From contig JAUIRK010000142.1 in assembly GCA_030549495.1 (NCBI GenBank), positions 694,001-758,000 on the forward strand: a stretch of DNA of 64,000 nucleotides, in the 5' to 3' direction. The position numbers and the translations under genes were made by a program. This stretch comes from Nectonema munidae. Lineage: Eukaryota; Nematomorpha; Nectonematoida; Nectonematidae. Below, one piece after another: positions 10,900-21,350 of the stretch (its first letter is position 1; the number at the start of each line of letters is the position of its first letter). The notes beneath the pieces are model-generated. The model made no database searches. It saw nothing but the letters and a program-made list of their open reading frames with translations, and had not been told where the DNA came from.

Positions 10900-11740
10900 T
10901 TAAAATTCTTTAATTGTCTTCACCCAAGCTTAACTAACAACTCTCAAAAACGCATATATAGCGCCTGCAAACGTTTTCGGCCAGCACTGAGAAACAAGAG
11001 ATCATCTCTTTCATAATTTTGCAAGTAACGTTCGTTGTACCTCATTCCTTTGGATCTTATAACATATTTACACATCCATACGAATTTTCCATTTCTCCAC
11101 AATTGTCTCAAGCTGATGTTTTTAGTTTCAATACAACTTTCCATACGATCGATTATTACATTGCTTTACCAATCAATTTTTGAGAAGTATCGGTGCTTGC
11201 CTTATTTGCAATAGTTCCTGTACTTTTAAATTTCACTAAATTTTAGAAAATGTTATTTCTAGGCAATGCAAACAATTTAGCTATAGCTCTTTGACTTCCA
11301 TTACAGAGTTTCGCCTTTAGGTCTTAATTCTAATGATATTTAAGGCAAAATGATCAAATGGAAAAGTTCAAACAAAGCAAAGATTTTTTGATAAAAATAG
11401 AAAATTGTAAAAATTTTATTATTACGAAAAACTGTGGATATGGATAAAGAATTTTTTATAAAAATTAAAAAAAAGTAAGTGAAAAAAGTTCTCTGACCGA
11501 AAATTTTGGCTCGCCATTTTTAATAATAAAATAAATGACTGAATTTTTCTACAAATATGAAAAGAATTAAATTAAAAAAAAATTTTAATATTAAAATACT
11601 TATGTTTCCATTTTTAGCATTTAATCCCACTCTATATGTATAATATGCAAAAACAGCGATACTCAGACACACCAAGAATACTTGTGTAACTTGAATGCTC
11701 AACATCCGATGAAGTGCGCTTGTGAAAAAGTCTTTTCTTT
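10900..11740. other. Intergenic, no gene recognised
   Basis: An unclassified 66-codon frame on the minus strand (10944-11144) is rich in charged residues but matches nothing I know and has no splice context. The rest is AT-rich. Confidence 0.5.
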
Positions 11741-11918
11741 CTACATTGGTAGTTTCAGTAAATATATTATAAAATTGTCTAGAATATTTTTTGAGTATCA
11801 AGCTGCTCTAACAATAGGAATCAGTACTGCATCCCGTGAGAAAAGTTTTTCGACCCTTAAAAGAGTTATCGAGTTTTTGAACTATTTCAACGAAAAGTCA
11901 AGAAGGCTGAATGTTTGA
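11740..11918 (+). mobile_element. hAT transposase C-terminal dimerisation fragment
   Basis: The frame contains ALTIGISTASREKSFSTLKR followed by SRRLNV. This is the hAT dimerisation signature (family form: LTIPVSTASCERSFSKLK ... RLSNLAILSIE). Only this last part of the transposase is present and no terminal repeats are visible. It is an isolated relic of a hAT element distinct from the ZBED5-like ones elsewhere in the window. Confidence 0.75.
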
Positions 11919-12119
11919 CATGTAAATTCTTTTATTACTCTAAAAATGATTAATAAAATGATTTTCTTCTTTCACTTTTGTTATATCACAGGTCGACACG
12001 ATTTTTCTGGCGAAAGATTTTTTTTAGCTGATTTCTAACCAAGTTTTAGTCGTAGAATTTAAATATGAATTCAGTTTTTTGCCATCACATCAGCTTTTTG
12101 AGATTTTCAGAAAATTTGC

Positions 12120-12145
12120 TTATGTTATATATATATATATATATT
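12120..12145. repeat. AT dinucleotide repeat
   Basis: A run of about nine TA units. Similar short TA runs occur at several other points, such as near 23912 and 60680. Confidence 0.8.
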
Positions 12146-12249
12146 GAAAAGAATTTTATTTAATTTTTTTAAATAAAGTCAAATGTAAATTTATTTACAA
12201 GTGAAAAAATTATCATGACAAAAAATTAACCAACAATGCAAAATGACCA

Positions 12250-13660
12250 TTATTTAAAGCGCTTTTTCTTAGCTGATCTCTGATATACAACTTCTGGGTT
12301 GTCTCTCATTAAACTCCAACAATAATAATCTGCCATCATGCTTGAGTCCCATCGGCCCTGATCACGTTCTTCCATCGTTTTAATATCTTTATGAAAACGT
12401 TCCCCTTGTTCTTCACTAACATCTCCAGGATTTTCTGGAAACTTGTCCAAATGGCTTTGCAAGTAAGGAATCTTGATGCTCATTCTACATCCAAGACCCC
12501 TAAAATCTGACAAGTAGCTCTTCAACAATTTCTTTATAGTTTTGAGCTTTCTTGTTTCCCAGAAAATTTTGCACGGCGTTACAAAACGCAGTCCAAGCTC
12601 TTCTTTAGTCATTCTTGCAAGGAAATGATGATCCTTCATCAACGTTCTAATTTGAGGTCCATCAAATATTCCGGCTTTTTTTTCTTCACTAAGTCCAGGA
12701 AAAGCTGAACATATATAACTAAAGCATTGCCCATTGTGATCAAGAGCTTTTACAAACTGTTTCATCACCCCAAGTTTTGTGTGTAGAGGAGGAAACACTA
12801 TTCTATTTCTGTCAAGTAGAGGTTTATTGATCACATTTCTATCTCTTGGTGTTAAACGCTGTCTAAGTGGCCAATCTTTTTTCTTCCAATGTTCTTCAGT
12901 AGCTCTACTGTTCCAGTAGCATAGAAAACAAGGATATTTTGTGTATACTCCTGCTGGCCAAAAAGAAAGTTAATCATTTTGAGATCAACACATATCAACC
13001 AACCATGAACTATCGATAAAAAGCCTCCAATCTTTTGAATCATATTCCGGTAGTCTCATAGAGAGTAGTAGCCCTTTTACATCGGTACTATAAATCAGCT
13101 GGTCATCTGAATGAAAGTACGTACGCAATTCTCTTACCCTGTTGCGATCAAACTAGACACTTGTACCAGGCACTAGCATTCCTTTTTCTAGCAGTCTTGA
13201 AGCCGACAATTCAGCAGACTTTTTTGATAGATATGGATCCCTAACCAGATCATTTAACTCAGAATGGGTAAATAGAGCATCATATGTTTGAAAAATATCT
13301 GTCAGTTCCAAAGAGGAAGTTGAACTGAGATTTGTGTCGTAAATCTTTTGAAGTTTAATGAATTTATGCACAGGTATCTCTTCGCTGTGTGGAACTGGCG
13401 GAATGGCTGAAGGAACTTGGGTATTGCAAATGCTGTTTGTTTTTCTTATTTAAACCTTTTACTTTGACAAGGCAGAAATAACAGTCATCCAAGTGATTAG
13501 TGGGTTGTCTCCAAACCACGGGCACACCAAACTTTAGTTTAACTTTGCTTCCTTGAGACCATGACCAGACAAGGCTTGCACACTTTATGAGGAGCCTAAC
13601 TTTTGTCTTGGTCTCCAAGTGATACTTTAAAGTATGCCAGATACACACTCTTATGAAAGT
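12250..13660 (-). pseudogene. Broken copy of an uncharacterised multi-copy protein family (FPPLHIKLG family)
   Basis: Four minus-strand frames in close succession carry landmarks of a family that I recall as highly repeated and intronless in Hydra, aphids and other invertebrates, with no assigned function: FGVPVVWRQPTNH, YFCLVKVKG, DYLVRDP-like ELNDLVRDPYLSKK, DWRLFIDSS, CVDLKMINFLFGQQ, FPPLHTKLGVMKQFVKAL, GIFDGPQIRTLM, FPENPGDVSEEQGERFHKDI and WDSSMMADYYCW. The copy is clearly dead, with about three frame interruptions and one internal segment missing compared with the usual form. Its abundance in genomes suggests it travels with a mobile element, but the element type is unknown and I saw no ends. 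Confidence 0.8.
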
Positions 13661-14360
13661 TCGTGATGTTGGGCCTTTGGGTCTTCAAATTAGTTTCCAC
13701 AGATATAGCAAAATATATCTCGATCATTTGAGCACTTTCCTAGCGATGTTGTGGCCATCATTAAATCATAAATTAGCAAGAATTGTTAATACAATCTGTA
13801 AAAAGAAAAAACTTGTGTATTTCAATATATATTCAAAAATTCATATTGAAAGAATACATATTATCATGGCTTAAATACACCATTACTTAACACATTTAGA
13901 AGTCAAAAAGATTTAAGAAAAAGGGTGCACCTATAGCACAAAAACGTGATGTGATAGAACAAATCTGAAATCAGATTTGGATTCAGCACCAAAATATTAG
14001 TCTAAAACAGTTCTTAAAGTCTATGCCAGAAAAAAAATTTTTTTTTGTAGACCTGTGAATAGTTAATTATACTTCTCAATCCTCATCACCTTACTTTTAT
14101 GACCTTCTTTAGCTCTTGTTTCCGATGTTGATCGAATTTGCTTCTAGAAAGGGAAATTTTATAGTTTATAAGTTTATTTATTTATTATCCAAATCGACTA
14201 AAATCGATAGATATATTGGAATTTTTAAAAAATTTTCAGAACAAGTTTTTTCTATCATCGTGTTTAAGCTTTTTATGTAGGCTAATATTTGTCGCATTGC
14301 TAATTTAAACTTCCAAAAATTGTAACTTGCTTTGTCTGTATTAAAAATAATAAAACCTGT
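13661..14360. other. Intergenic, no gene recognised
   Basis: AT-rich gap between the broken family copy and the 3' end of the NCS gene. Nothing else is visible. Confidence 0.5.
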
Positions 14361-14366
14361 TTTATT
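14361..14366 (-). terminator. NCS gene polyadenylation signal
   Basis: TTTATT on the plus strand, that is AATAAA on the gene strand, about 120 bases after the stop codon at 14486-14488. Confidence 0.6.
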
Positions 14367-14485
14367 TTGTATATATTTTTAATACGAGAGGTAAAAATAA
14401 AGATATTGGAGTTGATTGAGCTTCTTTTTTCTTTTGTAAAAATTCAATTCCATATTCTCTTTGCGAAATTTGCTTTGTGAAACTG

Positions 14486-14716
14486 TTAAGTATTTGTTTG
14501 ATCGGAGTTGTTGACTTTATTTGGTTGTGCGGAAGAATTTTCTTGATTTTTTGTGATTAAAAGATTCAAAAGTTCTTCATCTTTGAGGCAGCCTTCAATG
14601 AATTCCTGCTCCGTGAGAAGAAAGTCTGAGTTATCATCCATTCTTTCAAAAATGTCTCTCGCGCGTTTCTGAGGACTGCTTTTTTGTTTGTTAGGACCCA
14701 TCATGTCGTATATTGA
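14486..14716 (-). CDS. Neuronal calcium sensor family protein, last coding exon (residues 130-205)
   Basis: Gene-strand acceptor CCTTTTTAG at 14717-14718 opens the exon in phase 0: SIYDMMGPNKQKSSPQKRARDIFERM. This continues the helix ending exon B (MVVIIQ) exactly as the AIYxMxG segment does in NCS proteins. EF-hand 4 (residues 156-167, DDNSDFLLTEQE) has Asp/Asn/Asp/Glu ligands at loop positions 1, 3, 5 and 12, but Phe replaces the near-invariant Gly at position 6, so calcium binding there is doubtful. After FIEGCLKDEELLNLL the protein ends in a polar tail rich in Asn, Gln and Ser that is longer than usual. Confidence 0.92.
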   Translation of the reverse strand, partial: SIYDMMGPNKQKSSPQKRARDIFERMDDNSDFLLTEQEFIEGCLKDEELLNLLITKNQENSSAQPNKVNNSDQTNT

Positions 14717-15105
14717 CTAAAAAGGTTTAGGATCACGTAACAAAAGAATTTAAATAAGTCATGTACTAAAAGCGATTGAACATTTTTTAAAGTGGTTTTA
14801 TAAAACCATACATTACTTTTTTCTTCAATACTCTATCTAATCAATGTCATGAGAATGACTTCAACCAATCGCGAAACTATTTATAAGCATTCTAACTTTT
14901 CGAACAAAGAAATTTTACTTTTTTTCGCTTTCAACGAAATTCAAAAGCGAGAAAATGCTAATGAATTTAAAGATTTTAGACTTAATTTAACACAGTAATT
15001 AATTATATATTTAATTAAAATTTATGATTCCAAAAATAATAATAATAATAATCTAAATGAATTTTAGTTCCCAATCAAATTCGCTATAAGCGACTTCTTC
15101 TGGAT

Positions 15106-16110
15106 CAGTGGTTTGCAAAATTTTTTGAATAAAAACGCTTACACCCCCTTTAAAAATGATAAAATAAAAACAATATTTCCTTCTTCATATGTGCACCTTT
15201 ACTGTTCTAGATTATTATTGACTTCTCATTAATTAAATTCATTAAGATGAAAAAACAAAGCGATGTCTCTAGAGCCAAATTTTTCAACAAAAGCCCTGTT
15301 CATAATATCGTAGTGTGCAGTTTTTTTGTTCTGCTGCTATGAAGTTTTAAATTAAGAATGCTAATTGCTTCAAAGAAACTCTCCACAATATGCTAATCTA
15401 TGTTTAATTTAAAAAAAAAAACATCACACATTTTTTTCTTTCGGTGTTGCAAAAAAATCCTACTTTCATCCTTGATTTCATGCAAACGTTTCAGCATCTT
15501 TCCTTTAGACAGCAGCCTTCAGTGTAGGAGAGAGATTTTGCTCAGTCACTAGAAAATAATTAACTATGGTTGTGGATAACACAGTGAGTTCCAGTAATTG
15601 ATTGATATATTTTTTTTAACTATTTTCAAAAAACCACATTTTATCCAACCATTTCAGGAACACGCCTATGTGGTGAACACTTCGGCCAACTTTTTCTATC
15701 ATAAATTGTTTTGTTGAAAAAAAGCTGAAATATTTTCAAACGCTTCTGGAGGTTTTGAAGTTTTTTCCAATTCTGTTAAAAAGGGGAATTCTTCTTTTAT
15801 GTCTTCTTCTTCATTCATAAATAGAGAACAAACTATCAATTGATAATAACACTTTGCAACATCAATCCTTTCATCACGTTGTATTGCAAAAAACAAGATG
15901 TCCAAATGTCTTCTTTGACTTCTATTTCAATGCCTTTTGAAAGGTGGCATAAATGTTTGATTGATAAATTGCTTCTCGATGTAATGGGCTTTTTATGAAG
16001 CCTTGTAGAATCGTGCTTCAACTGCTTTGAACGCCTTCTGGTGGAAATTTCATTTGGTAGGATTTTTCTCAATAAAGGTAATTCCATATTTCAAACATAC
16101 TGACATGAAA
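15106..16110 (-). mobile_element. hAT transposon relic, ZBED5-like transposase
   Basis: Minus-strand frames carry the order of a ZBED5/FAM200-type hAT transposase: KPITSRSNLSIKHLCHL, FFAIQRDERIDVAKCYYQL, DIKEEFPFLTELEKT, FENISAFFQQNN, then downstream SKGKMLKRLHEIKDE and FFEAISILNLKLHS. Several frame changes make it non-functional. Its end at 15106 reads CAGTGGTTTGCAAAA, which resembles the terminal repeat of the hAT element at 62800. The opposite end and a target-site duplication were not found. Confidence 0.75.
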
Positions 16111-17392
16111 AGTGTTAAGATGAAAAGAAGATAAAAAGTAAGATTAAAATTACTTCAAAATAAAGGTTTTCAAATAAAATCTTATGATTTAAGTGATATC
16201 ATTCACTTTTACGTTAAACAAAATCTGCTTTTAGTCTGCATGCATTTACTTTGCCCAAGCTTGAATTAACTTGATTTATCTTATATTGGCCGGATCCTAG
16301 CGGTTCCTACGAACTTTTTCCGCTTTCCAATTCATACTATATATCTTTGTAAGTTTTTTTTTATCATTTGTGGTTTTTCTTTGTCCAATCTTATAGTAAT
16401 ACATATTGTGTGTTATTGATGTATAATTCTTCTTTTTATCATTTAGTGTTGAACACCTTCAATATAACACTTCTCACACTTTGCGGACAAGAGAACCCTT
16501 ACACCTAAATGGATTAGAACTGCTTCGAATGAAAAAATAATTCGTGGAACGAACGAGTGAAAATGCAGCTAAAAAGCGCATGCCTAAAAACATGTGATAG
16601 AAACAATCAATAAAGAATGAATTAAGTTTAAAAAGTTAATTGCATCGACTCAAAAAAGTAAAATTAGTATATCTTACGTCAGATGTTATCAAAATATTTT
16701 CTTTGACGTGTGTTTCACAGCTGCATGGACAGACATGTGTTCGACCTCTTTGTGTATATATTTTTTATTCATCTTTATCCTGATGTATGTTTTAGATAAA
16801 TATTTTAGATATTGCTTCGCGCTAGATTCAAGGATTCAAGCATATGATTCAAGGATTCTTTCGCCCCGAGTCACTTTTCTAGATGGATTTTTTAAGTAAT
16901 CAATTTGTGCTCTCATCGAATTCAAATCCAAATAAGCAGGTATATGAAGAATTTCTTCGAAAAACAAGAACTTTATTAAAAAATTTAAAACTAAATTTTT
17001 ATAAAACATTGTAAGTAAAAAATGAAATACAATTTCGTGAATTACAAAAATTTCAATGAATATTTTTCCAATAAAATAATTTTTCATATGTTGTTAAATT
17101 ATGCAAAATTTTTATAAAGTTATTTAAATAATAAAATTTAAAATATAGTTTGTTTGTAAAAATCTAGTTTTCAGCTAAGTTTCCTTGTTAGTCGGTTGGT
17201 TAGTTAGTTAATTTAGTTAGTGAATATGTTGTTAGTTAATTTGGTTGATTAATTTTAATAGCTATCCTTTATTTTTCTCTTCTAACATAAATAATAAATA
17301 TAAAAAAATTGATTTTGCTTTTGTCTGGAGCTTCACTGGACTTTAATGATATTAAGTAAACCAGTTGGATGTTTTAAATCCTGGCAAACGGT

Positions 17393-17461
17393 ATGAAGAG
17401 ATGGTGGACTATTTATTTGGAATATGATATAGCAAAAATGAGAAAGCGCGGTAAAAGAAAG
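17393..17461 (+). CDS. Candidate nested micro-gene, exon 1 (23 codons)
   Basis: From ATG 17393 the frame reads MKRWWTIYLEYD then IAKMRKRGKRK and ends at AAAG|GTAATC, phase 0. Joined to the exons at 18573 and 18689 it stays open and gives a 72-residue basic, Trp-containing protein with a helical C-terminus. It lies inside the long NCS intron on the opposite strand. I do not recognise the protein. The size, basic N-terminal part and coiled-coil end recall small mitochondrial or membrane assembly factors, but that is only an impression. Confidence 0.45.
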
Positions 17462-18243
17462 GTAATCATTTCTATTTCTTGCACATATGCGAATCATTAA
17501 AATCTCTTGCCATTGTTTATTCTCTTATTTTTGAATGTATTTCGTGATTTATTGCAGTTTTATACAAGTAAAAAGCAATAGAGTTATCGGCTTCTTAAAT
17601 ATATGACTTTTGAATATTATCAAAAAATTTAAAAGATATTTGTTCCAGACTAAGAAAGTAGATTTCCTAAAATGCGCGAGTTACAATCTTCATGAAATTT
17701 TCCATATGAGGTTTCTTCAAGAGCGAGACGAATCATTTTTTCAAATAGGACAAAATATTTTTCAATTTTTATAAAAAGACAAGATATTTAAAGGCATAAT
17801 AATCAATCACTTGAAATACATCTTCACACCTAGTGGATATACATGCATTGAATTCAAAGCAAGGAATTATTCTTGTATGTTTTAAATTTTGGAATTTTTC
17901 CACATAATGGCATCTGAACAGTATTAGACAGATCAGTTCAAAGTATCATTGATCTTTGCTCACTCTTAAAATATATCTCAATATTATACTTTTTTTTTAA
18001 CTTGTTAATGATATCTATTAAATTGAATTACCAAAGTTCAATTTATTTTATAATTGGACGAATTTTAACGTAGAGGCTGTATTATCATCTTGTTCTCGTG
18101 TTTGCATATAATGTATAATACGCTCAGTTTGGTTTTGTCTGAAAGAAAGTTTAATTAGACAGTTTATCTGGAAAGCTTTGTGAGCGCGATAGGAAAGTCA
18201 AAAGTGGTCTGTCCTTAGTTAAGCTTCCCTTGTCTTTAGTTAA

Positions 18244-18384
18244 GTTACCAATGATCTTTTACAGGACCTAGAATCACGGAGTACCAACGATCTTTAATTG
18301 GACCTAGAATCAGAAGGACCTATAGAATCACGGGGTACCAATGATCTTTAACTGGACCTAGATTTATTGGGACCTAGAATCTGA
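18244..18384. repeat. Minisatellite, about three 38-52 bp units
   Basis: Units begin GTTACCAATGATCTTT, GTACCAACGATCTTTAA and GTACCAATGATCTTTAA. Each contains GGACCTAGAATC or GGACCTAGATT, with variable spacers such as AATCACGG. A shorter doubled block, TTAGTTAAG, sits just upstream. Confidence 0.8.
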
Positions 18385-18572
18385 GGTTTCGAGCGAAGCT
18401 GTATTAGTGCTTTTATTCAATCATCGAAAATAAATACTCTCAACGACATCATAATGAAATATCAATTTCTAGAAGATAGAATTTGTATACGTTTTGTTTC
18501 CACTCTATTCTTATTGAGCATTTATTTTTTAAGATTGAGAAAGACTTTTTTTTTATCACAAACATTGAAAAG

Positions 18573-18638
18573 GAAGCAATAAATGAAGCTTGGAGGAGTA
18601 CTGTTGTTTATAAATTGAAAACTACATTCAACTTCACT
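18573..18638 (+). CDS. Candidate nested micro-gene, exon 2 (22 codons)
   Basis: Reads EAINEAWRSTVVYKLKTTFNFT and ends at a strong donor, ACT|GTAAGT. The acceptor used may be 18571-18572 (GAAAAG) or the better pyrimidine-preceded AG at 18532-18533, which would add 13 codons in the same phase. The choice cannot be settled from sequence alone. Confidence 0.5.
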
Positions 18639-18688
18639 GTAAGTCTAAGTTTTAAATTTTTCCCTTTTTTAATATTTTGTTTTGGTAG

Positions 18689-18772
18689 AACTTGGAAAAT
18701 GAAGAGTCTATTTTGCAGCGTTTGAAACAATTGGACGAGGCGTTGAAACTGAAATCTAAAAAAAGCAACTAA
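18689..18772 (+). CDS. Candidate nested micro-gene, last exon (27 codons plus stop)
   Basis: After a 50-bp intron with GTAAGT donor and TTTTGGTAG acceptor, the frame reads NLENEESILQRLKQL then DEALKLKSKKSN and stops at TAA. The Leu/Ile spacing is that of an amphipathic helix or coiled coil, and the Lys-rich end is typical of a true C-terminus. This exon junction is the strongest part of the model: ignoring it, the frame runs into hydrophobic low-complexity translation of the intron. Confidence 0.6.
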   Translation, partial: NLENEESILQRLKQLDEALKLKSKKSN

Positions 18773-20054
18773 GAAAAGTTTTTCAATGGAATCAAGGTAA
18801 TAAATTTCTCGTGTTGTTAACTTTTAAGTATTTTGTGGTTTTGGTGTTTAAATGTCTTGCCCGCTAACAAGAAAACCGTCCTTTTTTCAAAGGAAGCAAA
18901 TATCTAATGTTCGAAAAAAATTTTTTTTTTTAAAGTTTGTACATTTTTATTTTTGTGTTTAAATGTGAGTGTAATGTTTTGCAAATTGATCCAGAAAAAC
19001 TCTTTCTAGAAGAACATCCCGAAGTATCACTTCTGAAGATAGTAGTTTACGCTGTTACTAGTGATGTCTGGTGAAATTTTGGCGAGAAAGATTTTGAACT
19101 AGTGAATTCAAATTTGAGAATGTTTGGAATTTATATTGCGTTTAGGGCTCTATTGCATTTTTTAAAAAAACTCTTTAATTTCAAACAGAATTTCTTAAAA
19201 CAGGTAAAATTTAAACATCTTTTTTTAAAACACGTGTAATTTAAACATGTTTAGCTGAAAAAGTGTTTCTAATTTGGGCCAGATTTTGTGTTTAAAATTA
19301 TGTTTAGAACCTAAACTTTTTTTTACAGTGTAGGAGCATACGAGCGCTATAATGGGCGTTAAAACTTTTTTAGTTTGTTGTAGTTATTTGGGTATCAGAT
19401 AGTTTAGTGGTATTGATGAAAATTTTTGAAATTTTTTTATATATATTTTTAATATTCAATTATTATTAGTTATGAAATTTATTCATAATTATAATAATCA
19501 TACAAACTTTATTATGCTTAAACAAACTAGGATTTATTATAATTAATACAAACTAGGGATGAAACGACTACCGAGTTTCGACAAACGGTTTTGCTTCCAT
19601 AACTATTGAATGAAAACCGGGAATATTTAGTTATTCAAAATAATTTTTTTAATGTAAAATTTGAAATTTTTAGATTTTCTAAAAAATATAATTATCAGTA
19701 TATTTACCTTTTTTCATAAAATAACTTTTTTAAAATATTTGAGCACCCCAAGTTTTTCAAGAAAGCTTTGTAAGAAACATCGACGCGAATGGAAAAGATT
19801 TCTCTGGTTCAGTGTGTTTTTGTGCTTCATTTGACAATAAGGCAGAATAAATTTTTTAAAGCTATTTTGTTTACAATACTTTTTTCAAAATTAAAATTTT
19901 TTTCAAGAATTTAAAAGTCTTTACTGTACCCGGATTCAGAACCTGGGTCAATTTTGTTTTAAAAGCACATGATAATTTTTATAGATCAGAAAGATATCTA
20001 GCAAAGAAATCTCTGAAAAATGGAAGTGTGTGGAGTAAAATAAGGCGTTCAAAC

Positions 20055-20327
20055 CTGAATGATTACGACCATTTCGTTGAAATCGATTGTGCCATTGTTG
20101 TCGATGTCGTACATGCGAAAGGCCCATTTCAGTTTTTGTCGGGGTGTGCCCGAGGTTGTGACGTTGAGGGCGAGAAGGAATTCGTTGAAATCTATGAAGC
20201 CAGACTTATCTGTGTCAAATGTTCGGAAGATGTGTTCGCAAAATTCTTCCGCTTTACCACTCGGAAAGAACTGTTTGTAGACGTTGACGAAGCGCTTTTT
20301 ACTCAATAGACCCTTTGGACAGTCCTC
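20055..20327 (-). CDS. Neuronal calcium sensor family protein, exon B (residues 39-129)
   Basis: Both ends are phase 0: acceptor ATTTTCAAAAG before GAGGAC and donor CAG|GTTTGA. The exon starts [13 protein letters not shown], the degenerate first EF-hand whose Cys-Pro pair is diagnostic of NCS proteins, followed by [15 protein letters not shown]-hand 2 is canonical (residues 76-87, [12 protein letters not shown]), as is EF-hand 3 (residues 112-123, [12 protein letters not shown]), separated by [14 protein letters not shown]. The family are calcium-dependent membrane switches of neurons and sensory cells (frequenin, neurocalcin, recoverin). Two good calcium sites, EF2 and EF3, resemble recoverin and neurocalcin more than NCS-1, but I cannot place it in one subfamily. 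Confidence 0.94.
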
Positions 20328-21199
20328 CTTTTGAAAATAGAGAGATAAAATGCGCAAAGCTAATAAAATGTTTCTGGAAAATGTGTACACATCAATTCTT
20401 ATTTTCTAGCTTTATGACTTTAAAAATTTTCTTCCAGAGCCGGACAGATGATAGGAATAATCACAATCACGAATCAAACTGAGAACATCTGCTTCCAAAC
20501 CCCATGATCTCTACCACAAGGTCCTCTGACGCCAAATTAAATTTATTGCATGGCTCTTGTACCTGATGCTAAGAGAATTCACTGCACAAACAATTTTGTT
20601 ATAAAGTTATTGCATCTAATAAACTAATTAACTCAACCAAAAACTTATTTAATCAATTAATTAACCAAGAGATAAACTGACTAACCGAACAAATATTTAC
20701 CATCTTAACTGATTTACTTACTAACTAAACAATTAACTAAGAAGTAATAAATAAGAGCCGAACATTCGTTTTAAGTTTGAATAAAACCAAGTAAAAACTC
20801 AATAGAAAAATAATTATTAATCAAAATATCGAATTTACGTTCATTTTATTGGCTAATTTTGTAGTGTAAAGCGCAAACAACAAAAACATTGTCCATAGCA
20901 GAGAAGCTTGAACTCTTGAAAAAAGTTGACTTTGCATCGTTCTTTCATTATTATCAACCAACTTCTACCGCGTTTGGGGATGAGAGCATCCAAGTCCAAA
21001 TGGCGCAGAACTAGTGATAGTCAACTCTATTAAGACAAAAACCCTTGAAGTAAATTGTCCATTCGAAGGAAATATTTATTATGCAACTAATTAATCCAGT
21101 AATTAACTAATATCAACTAAATACTGTTTCATGGGAGAGTAAGTGCCTTTTTTTCTAAATGCCCAGAGTCCATATTTTTTGAAAAAAATGAGTACTTAC
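20328..21199 (-). other. NCS intron between exons A and B (872 bp)
   Basis: Gene-strand donor TAC|GTAAGT and acceptor TTCAAAAG|GAG, phase 0. AT-rich, with repeated ATTAACTAA-like runs; nothing else recognised. Confidence 0.85.
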
Positions 21200-21350
21200 G
21201 TAAAATCCGCCATGCCATTGCTTGATCTGTTCAACGGTGAAGTTTGTTTCCTTCAAAAGATAAGTCAACTCGCTGACGGTCAGTTTTGGTCTTCGTGAAA
21301 AGATGCAGCCCATAAAGTTTTTCTTAGAAGAGCCAATGGCGATGCTGTGC
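21200..21350 (-). CDS. Neuronal calcium sensor family protein, exon A with start codon (residues 1-38)
   Basis: The coding part is 21200-21313; 21314-21350 is probable 5' UTR, since the exon opens at an acceptor (TTTTGTTTTAAG). The start MGCIFSRRPKL was chosen because Gly2 with Ser6 is an N-myristoylation signal, as in NCS proteins, and Cys3 offers a palmitoylation site beside it. Then VSELTYLLKETNFTVEQIKQWHGGF matches the family first helix. Five residues upstream the open frame continues (GSSKKNF), so a longer isoform with an upstream exon cannot be excluded. The whole protein is 205 aa, close to the usual 190-200. No first exon or promoter was found above 21350. Confidence 0.9.

Larger units (their letters stand above)
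14717..20054 (-). other. Large NCS intron (5,338 bp) hosting other elements
   Basis: Bounded on the gene strand by CAG|GTTTGA and CCTTTTTAG|TCA, phase 0. It contains a hAT relic (15106-16110), an opposite-strand candidate micro-gene (17393-18772) and a minisatellite (18244-18384). The stretches 16110-17390 and 18800-20050 hold nothing recognisable beyond AT-rich sequence. Confidence 0.85.

Noticed and set aside
20028-20309. Plus-strand frames opposite the NCS exon B
   Set aside because: The EF-hand protein on the minus strand explains this segment fully, including both splice sites.
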